Shown: one piece after another, positions 35,773 through 44,910 of the stretch
Layout: each line of letters begins with the position of its first letter
Position numbering within the stretch: position 1 is the first letter of the stretch
Source: Gammaproteobacteria bacterium
GTDB taxonomy: Bacteria > Pseudomonadota > Gammaproteobacteria > Burkholderiales > Nitrosomonadaceae
Reading direction: 5' to 3'
Assembly: GCA_015709615.1 (NCBI GenBank)
Contig: CP054179.1
Location: 620,001-684,000 of the forward strand
Length of the DNA: 64,000 bases
Translations under genes and position numbers: made by a program
The notes under the pieces: generated by a model
Databases searched by the model: none
Told to the model about the DNA's origin: nothing
Seen by the model: the letters and a program-made list of their open reading frames with translations, nothing else

Positions 35773-38295
35773 CTACAAGCTTTTCAGCATTTGTTTAGCA
35801 GCTTTTTTCTGCTTTTCATCGCCGTCTCGAATCACTTCTTCCAGCATTTCTTTAGCACCTTCCTTGTCATCCATCTCCTGATAAGCTTTTGCCAGGTCAA
35901 GTTTGGTTTCAACCTCTTGCCATTGCTCGCTCTTTTCACTCAAATCCGGATTTTCTTCCTGTTCAATTTCTTGCCCGGAATCCCCGAGATCCAAGTCGAT
36001 TTTAGCCAATTCAAGCCCAGGCATGGATGGCTGCTCTGATTCCGGCGCTTCATGTTCACTATCCAGGGTCAGATCAAACTCCAGCGGCTCATCGCCCAAG
36101 CTCGATATCTTCTCGCTCTGATCAGCGACAGATTCATCATCGAGCGCCGGCACTTCGATTTCACTTGCAGGCTTATTTTTCGCTAGATCAATACCGGAAT
36201 CACCCAGATCAAAATCCAGATCCACTTTTTCATTATCGAAAACGTGATCGTCGTTAACAGTAGCAACATCAAGCGATTTTTCCGAATCGTCGAAATTGAT
36301 TTCCAAGCCATAATCGGAATTGTTCTCAGGTGCTTTCGAATCCTCCCCGGCATTCGCTAATTCCGTTTCATCATCGGCAAGCGATGGGTTCATTGCCACA
36401 TGATGCTTAATCTCATCGACATCATCGCTTAAATCAAAGTCGATTTGATTCGCCGAGATCGCCGTATCATCGCCGGAATCGGCGGATTGACCGTAATCTT
36501 CTGCAAAATTACCAGGCGCTTCCGGGTCAGCGGGCGGCTCAGCCTGTTGCAAATCGGCATTCAACGACTCGTCATCGGCTTGCGATTCCGCTGCGGAATC
36601 AAATTTCGCAAAATTTTCTTCGTAATATTGCGCGTCTTTATCGAATTCTTCACCTTCAGAAGATGAATTAATATTCTGATAAGTTAAGTCATCGTCTACA
36701 TTTTCGGACGACATTGAGCTGGCGGCAGCTTCCGCTGCTACATCGGCAGCCGTCATAGTCGCCATGCGATCTCGTATGGCTGAAGAGAAATTATCTTTCC
36801 TTGTTTCTTCTTCCTCTTCAACCGCCTCTTGTTGCTTGCGGCGTCTTTTGATCATTAGCAGAATCAATAGCAATCCTGAGATTAACGCAGCACCGATATA
36901 TTCGATATGACCCAATAATAAATCAATCCATGAACTCCCTTCGGTTTCTGGCGGCAAGGGCGGCGGAACGATCGGCGCACTCTTGGTGGTTGCTTGTGCT
37001 ACCGGCGGTGTAATGGGTGTTTCTGGTGCTGGCACCGGTATAGCATTCAATTCCGGCTTGGTATCTTTTTCAGGTAATGATTCTGTTGCAACCATCGGCT
37101 GCGCTTCCGGTTTAGCGGCGGTCTTGGCAGCGGGCTCGGCTTTAAGTTGTGCCTGAGCCAGAACGGAATCTTTCAATTCCAGCAGCTGTTTCAAATTATC
37201 AATACTTTTTTCCAGCATCGCCACACGCTCGTTCGCTTCTTTCAAAGCAAGATTTCGCGCAATGGCATCTTCTTCCATCATGCGCAGACGATCAACCAGA
37301 GCTGAATCCGGAATCTTACCGTCCTTATCGAGCAATTGCCCGCCGCTCGACAACTTAAGAACCTCTTTGGGAGCGCTCGGTGCCGCCGCGGATTTCTTAT
37401 CCAGCGTGGTGGTAATCTGACCTTGATCGGATTGACTGATCGTATGCCGCGCCGGAGATTCCCGGCTGATATCCGCAAGTTTGCTTCGATAGCTGCGCCA
37501 ATCGGCAGTTTGCACTTTAATTTCGACTCTTGCTGTGGATGCATCAATCGACGCTATTTCATTTTTTTCCGGTATTTTCAGAACAGTACCGGTTTTGAGC
37601 AAATTCATATTGTCCGCAATAAAGGCATCGCGATTGGCGTGATAAAGCGCCACGAGCATCTGATTAAGATCGACACCGGCCGGCAATACCTGGCGTGCAA
37701 TGGACGATAGCGTATCGCCCCGTTTTACCGGCCCGTAGGATTTTTTCGTTTGCCCTGTTGAATTATTTTTCGTTTTGGATGATTTCGCGTTCCGGTTTTC
37801 TTGCTCAATACCTGGTGTCCTCTCCTCATCCAATTGAGTTGCCGCTATGACAGGTGCGGAATTGACATTTGCCGCCGCGAGATTCCGTGTATTGGTTTCA
37901 ACAGGATCCAGCAGAACGGTATATTCGCGCAGTATACGCCCTGAAGACCAGTTCAATTCCAGCAATACCATCAAAAAAGGATCATTGACGGCCTGCGATG
38001 AGGACAGTTTGACGTACGGATTACCGTTTGCGCGCGACGCTATCGAAGCTTTAATGGTGGATAAAACCGGCTCGTAATTGATCCCCGCTTGTGTATATGC
38101 TTCCCGGGCCGCAACACTGGCTTGCAGAGACGACACATCATCGCTACTGGTCGTGACAATATCGATTTCAGCAGCCAGCGGTTGTCCCAGAGCGGAATTG
38201 AGCGTCAACTTGCCAAGTCCTGCAGCTTGAACGGCAAACCATGGCAACATCAAGAAGATTACAAGCAAGCTTACTCTAAAGGATGTTTTATACAC
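35773..38295 (-). CDS. fimV: FimV-like peptidoglycan-binding hub protein
   Basis: 840 residues. Signal peptide (1-24, ending AVQAAGLGK), conserved FimV N-terminal domain (LTLNSALGQPLAAEI), LysM domain about 190-245 (VKRGDTLSSIARQV), and a coiled coil near 340-375 (LALKEANERVAMLEK). One membrane span near 470 is followed by RRRKQQ. A long, very acidic cytosolic region precedes the C-terminal FimV helix-turn-helix domain (KLDLAKAYQEMDDKEGAKE). In Pseudomonas it organises polar type IV pili and twitching. Here between asd and truA. Confidence 0.93.
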   Translation of the reverse strand: MYKTSFRVSLLVIFLMLPWFAVQAAGLGKLTLNSALGQPLAAEIDIVTTSSDDVSSLQASVAAREAYTQAGINYEPVLSTIKASIASRANGNPYVKLSSSQAVNDPFLMVLLELNWSSGRILREYTVLLDPVETNTRNLAAANVNSAPVIAATQLDEERTPGIEQENRNAKSSKTKNNSTGQTKKSYGPVKRGDTLSSIARQVLPAGVDLNQMLVALYHANRDAFIADNMNLLKTGTVLKIPEKNEIASIDASTARVEIKVQTADWRSYRSKLADISRESPARHTISQSDQGQITTTLDKKSAAAPSAPKEVLKLSSGGQLLDKDGKIPDSALVDRLRMMEEDAIARNLALKEANERVAMLEKSIDNLKQLLELKDSVLAQAQLKAEPAAKTAAKPEAQPMVATESLPEKDTKPELNAIPVPAPETPITPPVAQATTKSAPIVPPPLPPETEGSSWIDLLLGHIEYIGAALISGLLLILLMIKRRRKQQEAVEEEEETRKDNFSSAIRDRMATMTAADVAAEAAASSMSSENVDDDLTYQNINSSSEGEEFDKDAQYYEENFAKFDSAAESQADDESLNADLQQAEPPADPEAPGNFAEDYGQSADSGDDTAISANQIDFDLSDDVDEIKHHVAMNPSLADDETELANAGEDSKAPENNSDYGLEINFDDSEKSLDVATVNDDHVFDNEKVDLDFDLGDSGIDLAKNKPASEIEVPALDDESVADQSEKISSLGDEPLEFDLTLDSEHEAPESEQPSMPGLELAKIDLDLGDSGQEIEQEENPDLSEKSEQWQEVETKLDLAKAYQEMDDKEGAKEMLEEVIRDGDEKQKKAAKQMLKSL

Positions 38296-38452
38296 CGAAG
38301 TACCCTCTCAGTTTTTTTGAAAAAAGATTTCGAAAGGCTAACACTGTGACGCAATCACGTAAGCTGCGATTATGCCTTAAATTACGGGCTAATTCATATA
38401 AAACAAACCGATAATTGTGGGAATGTAACTAAAGTATCAAGAAACGAAAATT

Positions 38453-39565
38453 TCAATGTTGAATGAGGATACGCAACATTCTGCGTAGTGGTTCCGCTGC
38501 GCCCCACAATAATTGGTCGCCGACGGTAAATACAGACAAATATTCATTACCCATCGCCAGCTTACGCAGGCGACCTACGGGTATCGATAACGAGCCTGTG
38601 ACGGCCGTAGGCGTCAATCGTGAAGTTGTCGCTTCTCTTTCATTAGGCACAACCTGCACCCAATCATTGGAATTGGCAATAATGTCTTCGATTTCATCCA
38701 GAGGCACATCTTGCTTTAGCTTGATGGTGAGGGCCTGACTGTGGCAACGCATCGCGCCGACACGTACACAGATGCCGTCGACTGGAATTTGCCGGTCGCT
38801 GCTTCCCAGGATCTTGTTGGTTTCCGCCTGCCCTTTCCATTCTTCGCGGCTCTGTCCGTTGGCCACTTCTTTATCGATCCAGGGAATCAGGCTTCCAGCG
38901 AGCGGCACGCCGAAATTCTCCGTGGGGAATTTTTTATCGCGCAATGTGCCGGCGACTTCGCGATCGATTTCCAGAATACTGGAAGCGGGATTATCGAGTA
39001 AGTCCTTGGCTACGCGATGCGCCTCGCCCATTTGTTGCAGTAGCTCGCGCATATTTTTGGCGCCGGCGCCGGATGCCGCTTGATACGTCATGGCGCTCAT
39101 CCACTCCACCATGCCCTTCTCAAATAGCCCGCCGACCGCCATTAACATCAGACTGACGGTGCAGTTACCACCGATATAATTTTTCACCCCGTCATGCAGC
39201 GCTTGTTCGATCACCGGCATATTGACCGGATCCAATATGATCACGGCGTCTTTTTCCATGCGCAACGCGGATGCTGCATCGATCCAATAGCCTTGCCAGC
39301 CGGATTGGCGCAATTGTTTAAAAATCTGATTGGTGTAATCCCCGCCTTGGCAAGAAATAATGATATCCATCGCACTCAGCTGATCAAGATCGAAAGCATC
39401 TTGTAACGGCGGTGTTTCCTTGCCAATTTCAGGGCCTGCGCCGCCTTTTTGCGAAGTTGTAAAGAACACAGGATCAATCAGAGAAAAATCTTCTTCTTCG
39501 CGCATTCTTTGCATCAATACGGAACCCACCATGCCACGCCAACCAACAAAACCCACTTGTTTCAT
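38453..39565 (-). CDS. asd: Aspartate-semialdehyde dehydrogenase
   Basis: 370 residues, E. coli-type Asd length. NADP loop VGFVGWRGMVGSVL, catalytic Cys in GGNCTVSLMLMA, substrate-binding Arg/His region CVRVGAMRCHSQAL. Makes aspartate semialdehyde for Lys/DAP, Met and Thr. Follows leuB by 65 bp. A 157-bp gap separates it from fimV, where a separate promoter could sit. Confidence 0.96.
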   Translation of the reverse strand: MKQVGFVGWRGMVGSVLMQRMREEEDFSLIDPVFFTTSQKGGAGPEIGKETPPLQDAFDLDQLSAMDIIISCQGGDYTNQIFKQLRQSGWQGYWIDAASALRMEKDAVIILDPVNMPVIEQALHDGVKNYIGGNCTVSLMLMAVGGLFEKGMVEWMSAMTYQAASGAGAKNMRELLQQMGEAHRVAKDLLDNPASSILEIDREVAGTLRDKKFPTENFGVPLAGSLIPWIDKEVANGQSREEWKGQAETNKILGSSDRQIPVDGICVRVGAMRCHSQALTIKLKQDVPLDEIEDIIANSNDWVQVVPNEREATTSRLTPTAVTGSLSIPVGRLRKLAMGNEYLSVFTVGDQLLWGAAEPLRRMLRILIQH

Positions 39566-39630
39566 TGCTTATCTCTTACCCTAAAATTGACAATCCGTTA
39601 ATCAAATATATCTTCATTATTTAGACACGC

Positions 39631-40695
39631 TTACATTGCCGCCAATACCGCATCACCCATCGCCTTAGTGCCAACCGGCTTCATTCCGGGTTCATCAATA
39701 TCTTTTGTACGGAAGCCCTGCGCCAAAACCTTCTTGACGGCATTTTCTATGCGTTGCGCCGCATCTTCCTGGTTGAATGTATAGCGCAGCATCATGGCAG
39801 CCGACAATATCGTCGCCAACGGATTCGCCAGATCCTTACCGGCAATATCCGGCGCCGAACCGTGAATCGGCTCGTACAAACCTTTGTTATTCTCATCCAG
39901 CGAAGCCGAAGGCAACATACCGATGGATCCCGTCAACATCGACGCTTCGTCAGACAAAATATCGCCGAACATGTTTCCGGTGACAATGACATCGAATTGT
40001 TTCGGATTACGCACCAATTGCATCGCGGCATTATCGACCAGCATATGCGACAACGTAACTTGCGGATATTCTTTAGCCACTTCAATTACCACATCGCGCC
40101 ATAATTGCGTGCATTCCAGCACGTTCATTTTATCCACGGAACATAGCTTACCTTGCCGCTTAGCCGCCGCTTGAAAAGCGACATGCGCAATACGCCGTAT
40201 TTCGGATTCACTGTAAATCATCGTGTTATAGCCCACACGCTGGCCGTCACGCATTTCAATCCCGCGCGGCTCGCCGAAATAAATATCACCGGTCAGTTCA
40301 CGTACAATCATGATATCGAGACCCGCGACCACGTCGTATTTCAAACTGGAAGCATTGGCCAACTCGGGATAGAGTATCGCCGGCCGCAGGTTGGCAAACA
40401 AATTCAATTCCTTGCGGATGGCCAGCAAGCCTCTTTCGGGACGCTGATGGCGTGGCAGCGTATCGTAGCGCGGACCGCCGACGGCTCCGAGTAAAACCGC
40501 ATCCGCCTGACTGGCCAACCGGTGTGTGGCTTCCGGGTATGGCTCTCCCGTGGCATCCACGGCGCAGCCGCCGATCAAGCCGTATTCCAGCTCGGCCGCT
40601 AAACCGTCTTTTCTCAATGCATCCAATACCCGCACAGCTTGCGCAACGATTTCCGGGCCGATCCCATCGCCGGATAAAACAGCAATTTTCATCAT
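39631..40695 (-). CDS. leuB: 3-isopropylmalate dehydrogenase
   Basis: 354 residues. Starts MMKIAVLSGDGIGPE, so the start is 40695 or the next ATG at 40692. Motifs: VGGPRYD, substrate arginines in LRPAILYPELAN and MIVRELTGDIYFGE, VDKMNVL, and EPIHGSAPDIAGK. Oxidative decarboxylation step of leucine synthesis. 20 bp after leuD. Confidence 0.97.
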   Translation of the reverse strand: MMKIAVLSGDGIGPEIVAQAVRVLDALRKDGLAAELEYGLIGGCAVDATGEPYPEATHRLASQADAVLLGAVGGPRYDTLPRHQRPERGLLAIRKELNLFANLRPAILYPELANASSLKYDVVAGLDIMIVRELTGDIYFGEPRGIEMRDGQRVGYNTMIYSESEIRRIAHVAFQAAAKRQGKLCSVDKMNVLECTQLWRDVVIEVAKEYPQVTLSHMLVDNAAMQLVRNPKQFDVIVTGNMFGDILSDEASMLTGSIGMLPSASLDENNKGLYEPIHGSAPDIAGKDLANPLATILSAAMMLRYTFNQEDAAQRIENAVKKVLAQGFRTKDIDEPGMKPVGTKAMGDAVLAAM

Positions 40696-40715
40696 AGGTT
40701 AATTTCGTAAATAAC

Positions 40716-41354
40716 TCAGGAGAACAGCCAAGGCTGCTCAGTGCGCCGCTTCTGTTCAAATTGTTTAATCTTTTCGGTTTGCTGCAAAGTCAGGCCGATT
40801 TCGTCCAAACCGTTAAGCAGGCAATGTCTGCGAAAAGCATCCACGGCAAACGGATAGACTTTATTCTGAGGTGTCGTCACGGTTTGATGCTCGAGATCCA
40901 CCGTCAAGCAGTATCCTTCCACTGCTTTGACTTCTTCAAATAAGCGATCCAGAATCGCCGCATCCAGCACAACCGGCAATAAACCGATCTTGAAGCAATT
41001 ATTAAAGAAAATATCGGCAAAACTGGGGGCAATGATGACGCGGAAACCATAATCCTGGAGCGACCAAGGCGCGTGCTCACGGCTCGACCCGCAGCCGAAA
41101 TTGGCGCGCGCCAGTAATATCTGCGCACCTTGATAGCGCGGCTGGTTCAATACGAACTCCGGATTCGGCTGGCGCTGCGCCGGGTCCATACCCGGCTCTC
41201 CGTGATCAAGATAACGCCATTCATCAAACAAATTTTGACCAAAACCGGAACGCTTGATCGATTTGAGAAATTGCTTCGGAATGATGGCATCGGTATCGAC
41301 ATTGGCTCGATCCAGCGGCACCACCAGGCCGGTAAAAGTATGAAATTTTTCCAT
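40716..41354 (-). CDS. leuD: 3-isopropylmalate dehydratase small subunit
   Basis: 212 residues. Swivel domain of aconitase-like isomerase: VVPLDRANVDTDAIIPKQF, FGCGSSREHAPW and SFADIFFNNC. Pairs with LeuC to isomerise isopropylmalate. Starts 33 bp after leuC. Confidence 0.97.
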   Translation of the reverse strand: MEKFHTFTGLVVPLDRANVDTDAIIPKQFLKSIKRSGFGQNLFDEWRYLDHGEPGMDPAQRQPNPEFVLNQPRYQGAQILLARANFGCGSSREHAPWSLQDYGFRVIIAPSFADIFFNNCFKIGLLPVVLDAAILDRLFEEVKAVEGYCLTVDLEHQTVTTPQNKVYPFAVDAFRRHCLLNGLDEIGLTLQQTEKIKQFEQKRRTEQPWLFS

Positions 41355-41387
41355 TGATGGGTAGCGGTAGTTGCTTACAGCCTGTAA

Positions 41388-42800
41388 TTATTGATTGAAT
41401 TCGCGCACATCGACAAAATGTCCCGCAATCGCAGCCGCGGCAGCCATGACCGGACTGACCAAATGCGTCCTGCCGCCGGGACCCTGCCGCCCTTCGAAAT
41501 TGCGATTGGAAGTCGAAGCGCATCGCTCCCCTGCTGTCAGGCGATCGTCGTTCATCGCCAAACACATGGAGCAACCCGGTTCACGCCATTCGAATCCGGC
41601 CGAAACAAAGATTTTATCCAATCCTTCTTGCTCGGCTTGCTTCTTGACCAATCCGGAACCCGGAACCACTAGCGCCTGTTTGATATTGGCAGCAATATGT
41701 TTCCCTTTGATCACTTGCGCCGCCGCACGCAAATCTTCAATACGCGAGTTGGTACAGGAACCGATGAAGATTTTATCGAGCGTAATCTGCGTAATCGGTG
41801 TATTAGCATGCAATCCCATATAATTCAACGCTTGTTGCATATCGTGGCGTTTGACTTCATCGCTAATCTGCGCGGGATCAGGCACAGCACCATCGATCGT
41901 CGCCACCATTTCAGGCGAAGTGCCCCATGTCACTTGCGGTTTGATCTGCGCCGCATCCAGAGTGACCCTGCGGTCAAAAACCGCGCCATCGTCACTGTGC
42001 AGCGTGCGCCAGTAAGCAACCGCGCGATCCCACAACTCGCCCTGCGGCGCAAAAGGCCGTCCTTTAATGTAATTGATCGTAGTATCGTCAACCGCAACCA
42101 TGCCGGCGCGCGCACCGGCCTCAATCGCCATATTGCACAGCGTCATGCGGCCTTCCATCGACAATGCGCGAATAGCGCTGCCGCTGAATTCAATCGCATA
42201 ACCGGTGCCGCCGGCAGTACCGATTTCACCGATAATCGCCAACGCGATATCCTTGGCAGTGACGCCGAACCCTAATTGACCTTCCACGGCAATGCGCATG
42301 GTTTTGGATTTTTTCATCACCAGGCACTGCGTCGCAAGCACATGCTCGACTTCCGACGTGCCGATACCGAACGCCAGACAACCGAACGCGCCATGCGTGC
42401 TGGTATGCGAATCGCCGCACACGACCGTCATACCCGGCAACGTAGCACCCTGTTCCGGACCGATGACATGCACGATCCCTTGCCGCAAGTCGTTCATTTT
42501 GAACTCGGTAATGCCCAGCTCGTCGCAATTTTGATCCAGTGTATCCACTTGCAGGCGTGAGATAGGGTCATGAATACCATGACTGCGATCCGTAGTCGGC
42601 ACGTTATGATCCGCCACTGCGAGAATGGAATTCAGGCGCCAAGGTTTTCTGCCGGCCAGCTTCAAGCTTTCAAATGCTTGCGGACTGGTAACTTCGTGTA
42701 CTAAATGGCGGTCGATATAGATCAACGTCATACTGTCCGGATCGCCGGATTCGGTATGTACAACATGTTGACCCCACAGTTTGTCGTATAGCGTTTGCAT
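41388..42800 (-). CDS. leuC: 3-isopropylmalate dehydratase large subunit
   Basis: 470 residues. The 4Fe-4S cluster cysteines are seen in IGSCTNSR and GCSMCLAMN. DSHTSTHGAFG and the opening YDKLWGQHVV match LeuC. First gene of a same-strand run ending at metZ. Upstream sequence has a plausible sigma-70 promoter (42833-42862). No leucine-rich leader peptide is evident. Confidence 0.97.
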   Translation of the reverse strand: MQTLYDKLWGQHVVHTESGDPDSMTLIYIDRHLVHEVTSPQAFESLKLAGRKPWRLNSILAVADHNVPTTDRSHGIHDPISRLQVDTLDQNCDELGITEFKMNDLRQGIVHVIGPEQGATLPGMTVVCGDSHTSTHGAFGCLAFGIGTSEVEHVLATQCLVMKKSKTMRIAVEGQLGFGVTAKDIALAIIGEIGTAGGTGYAIEFSGSAIRALSMEGRMTLCNMAIEAGARAGMVAVDDTTINYIKGRPFAPQGELWDRAVAYWRTLHSDDGAVFDRRVTLDAAQIKPQVTWGTSPEMVATIDGAVPDPAQISDEVKRHDMQQALNYMGLHANTPITQITLDKIFIGSCTNSRIEDLRAAAQVIKGKHIAANIKQALVVPGSGLVKKQAEQEGLDKIFVSAGFEWREPGCSMCLAMNDDRLTAGERCASTSNRNFEGRQGPGGRTHLVSPVMAAAAAIAGHFVDVREFNQ

Positions 42801-42832
42801 CGGGTGAAATTTAAAAATTCGATTAACGCGCG

Positions 42833-42862
42833 ATTATCCCACAAAGTTTACAAATTCAACAA
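42833..42862 (-). promoter_or_regulatory. Putative sigma-70 promoter of the leuCDB run
   Basis: Read on the minus strand: -10 GATAAT (42833-42838, 5 of 6) preceded by TGTGG. Candidate -35 boxes are TTGAAT with a 15-bp spacer or TTGTTG with an 18-bp spacer. Predicted start of transcription is about 25 bases before the leuC ATG. Prediction by eye only. Confidence 0.4.
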
Positions 42863-42882
42863 ACCAAGCGCACTTTCCCGCA

Positions 42883-44028
42883 TCAATGCTTAAATGATTC
42901 CATTTTCCACGCGATTAAAACCAAGCCGGCCAATGCTGCCGCAGCACTGATCAGAAAAGTGATCTCCGCCCCCAGCCAATCCCAGGTATAACCGCTGCAT
43001 ACCGCGCCCAAAGCACCACCCACGCCATATGCCGTACTGGTATAGATGGCCTGGCCTTTGGCTTGATGGCGGCCTTGAAAAAATTGATGGATGACCATCA
43101 TGGCGGCAATATGATGCGCGCCGTAAGTCGCTGCATGCAGAATCTGCGCAAAAACAATGACAACCGGCCAGTCGGCGTATTGTCCGATCAGAACAAAGCG
43201 AAGCATGGCGCAAGCGAAACTAAAAATCAGAATATGCTTTAAGCGGAAATGCCGCATCAACCACGGCATGATGAAGAAAATACCGATCTCACAAATCACC
43301 CCGGTTGCCCATAGCCAGCCGACGAATCCTTTGTCGTACCCATGCTCGACCAGATAGATAGAGAAAAACGTATAGTAAGCGCCGTGTGCGAACAGCATCA
43401 GCAAACTGGAAAGCAAAAACGCCATGACTTCCGGGCGCAAGCAAATCTGCCGCACCGAATGCAAGCCGGCGGTGTGGCGCATGATTTCTTTTTCCGGAAT
43501 GTGATAAGAAAAAATCACAATGCCCAGTTTTAATCCCAGCACAACCCATAGCAACCAAGCAATTTCGACTTTTTCCAGCAGGTAACCGATACCCACCACC
43601 GCCAAAACGAATCCAACCGATCCCCAAGAGCGGATCCGGCCATACTTGTCGGTAGCATTTTCCAAGTGCGATAACGTAATCGCCTCCATCAGCGGCAGCG
43701 AAGCGCTCCAAAAGAAACTCATCAGCAGCATGACACAGAATATCCAGACAAAGGATTCACCGGCGAAAAAACCGCAAAAACTCACGAAACCACTGACTGC
43801 GGCGACTTGAACGACGCGTGCACGCTTGCCGGTATGATCCGCCAGCCAACCCCAGACAGCCGGCGAGAAAATCCGCGCGACCAGCAGCAACGACATCAAC
43901 ACGCCGATTTGCAACGCAGTGAACGACAACGACTGCAAATACAAGCTCCAATACGGCGAGAAGGCGCCAATGAAGGCAAAGTAAAAGAAATAAAATCCGG
44001 ACAGACGCCAGTAAGGGAGTGACGGCAT
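42883..44028 (-). CDS. MFS transporter, HcaT/LacY-like (MFS_1_like)
   Basis: 381 residues with 12 hydrophobic segments. The opening PYWRLSGFYFFYFAFIGAF and the loop WGWLADHTGKRARV fit the HcaT (3-phenylpropionate) branch of the major facilitator family. The substrate is unknown, and many bacteria encode this as an orphan. It lies 82 bp upstream of leuC on the same strand, with the proposed leu promoter in between. Confidence 0.88.
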   Translation of the reverse strand: MPSLPYWRLSGFYFFYFAFIGAFSPYWSLYLQSLSFTALQIGVLMSLLLVARIFSPAVWGWLADHTGKRARVVQVAAVSGFVSFCGFFAGESFVWIFCVMLLMSFFWSASLPLMEAITLSHLENATDKYGRIRSWGSVGFVLAVVGIGYLLEKVEIAWLLWVVLGLKLGIVIFSYHIPEKEIMRHTAGLHSVRQICLRPEVMAFLLSSLLMLFAHGAYYTFFSIYLVEHGYDKGFVGWLWATGVICEIGIFFIMPWLMRHFRLKHILIFSFACAMLRFVLIGQYADWPVVIVFAQILHAATYGAHHIAAMMVIHQFFQGRHQAKGQAIYTSTAYGVGGALGAVCSGYTWDWLGAEITFLISAAAALAGLVLIAWKMESFKH

Positions 44029-44376
44029 AGCGTGCGAATCGATGCGGTAATTGAACTGAGGGATAGCGATTGCTTATTCTACTGGAATTCACTCCGCAAA
44101 TCTTTTGCCGGAAAGCTGGAAATACCACTGCTTTGCGCTCACTCCCTCGCAGATAGTTGACAATCCATAAGCCCTTCGATAGTCTCCACGCACGGAATGG
44201 ATTTTGTATTTTTACGCACTCGCCATGCACTGATTATGCTGAAGGAAACGTTGGCAAGATGCACAACCATCATTCCATGCCTCGTTTCTCAGCCGATCTC
44301 GATTTTGTGCGATACAAAATACATTTTTTTCATCTATAGTAACGATAAAAACCCTCAAACTAAAAAGGAGAGCACA
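44029..44376. other. Gene-free divergent control region (348 bp)
   Basis: Between the MFS gene (minus) and rubrerythrin (plus). It contains a TTGACA box (44157-44162) with a GATAGT 15 bp downstream on the plus strand, and a TATAGT near 44335 closer to the rubrerythrin start without a good -35. No peroxide- or iron-responsive operator is identifiable by eye. No coding frame is credible. Confidence 0.4.
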
Positions 44377-44796
44377 ATGGAACTCAAAGGATCTAAAACC
44401 GAAGGAAATCTGAAGGCCGCTTTTGCCGGTGAATCGCAAGCCAATCGCCGCTATTTATACTTTGCGGCAAAAGCCGACGTAGAAGGACAAAACGATGTAG
44501 CTGCAGTATTCCGTTCCACCGCCGAGGGTGAAACCGGTCATGCGCACGGCCATCTGGAATATCTGGAAAACTGTGGTGACCCGGCGACCGGCTTACCGTT
44601 CGGCGCTTCCCGCGATAACCTGAAAACCGCGATCGCGGGTGAAACGCACGAATACACCGATATGTACCCAGGCATGGCAAAAACGGCGCGCGACGAAGGT
44701 TTCGACGAAATTGCCGATTGGTTTGAAACACTGGCCAAAGCGGAACGCTCACACGCCAATCGTTTCCAACGCGCATTGGACAGCTTGGCCGATTAA
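44377..44796 (+). CDS. Rubrerythrin lacking the rubredoxin domain
   Basis: 139 residues from ATG 44377 with a strong AAGGAGA site; the longer frame from 44197 is not coding-like. Diiron four-helix domain with the expected ligands: AAFAGESQANRRY, EGETGHAHGHLEYL, AIAGETHEYTDMYP and AKAERSHANRF. Classical rubrerythrin is about 190 residues with a C-terminal rubredoxin; that domain is absent here. Likely peroxide reduction or diiron chemistry. It precedes an Fe-S/CCG-DUF3501 protein, a recurrent gene partner. Confidence 0.92.
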   Translation: MELKGSKTEGNLKAAFAGESQANRRYLYFAAKADVEGQNDVAAVFRSTAEGETGHAHGHLEYLENCGDPATGLPFGASRDNLKTAIAGETHEYTDMYPGMAKTARDEGFDEIADWFETLAKAERSHANRFQRALDSLAD

Positions 44797-44910
44797 TTCA
44801 TCGCAGCGCGATTATTGCGCTGATTCCAAAGTTACTGCGGGGTTTATTTGCCGGTCAGGCAAAATCTCGCAGCAACTACTCTAAAAATTTCACTATGCAG
44901 ATATTCCGCT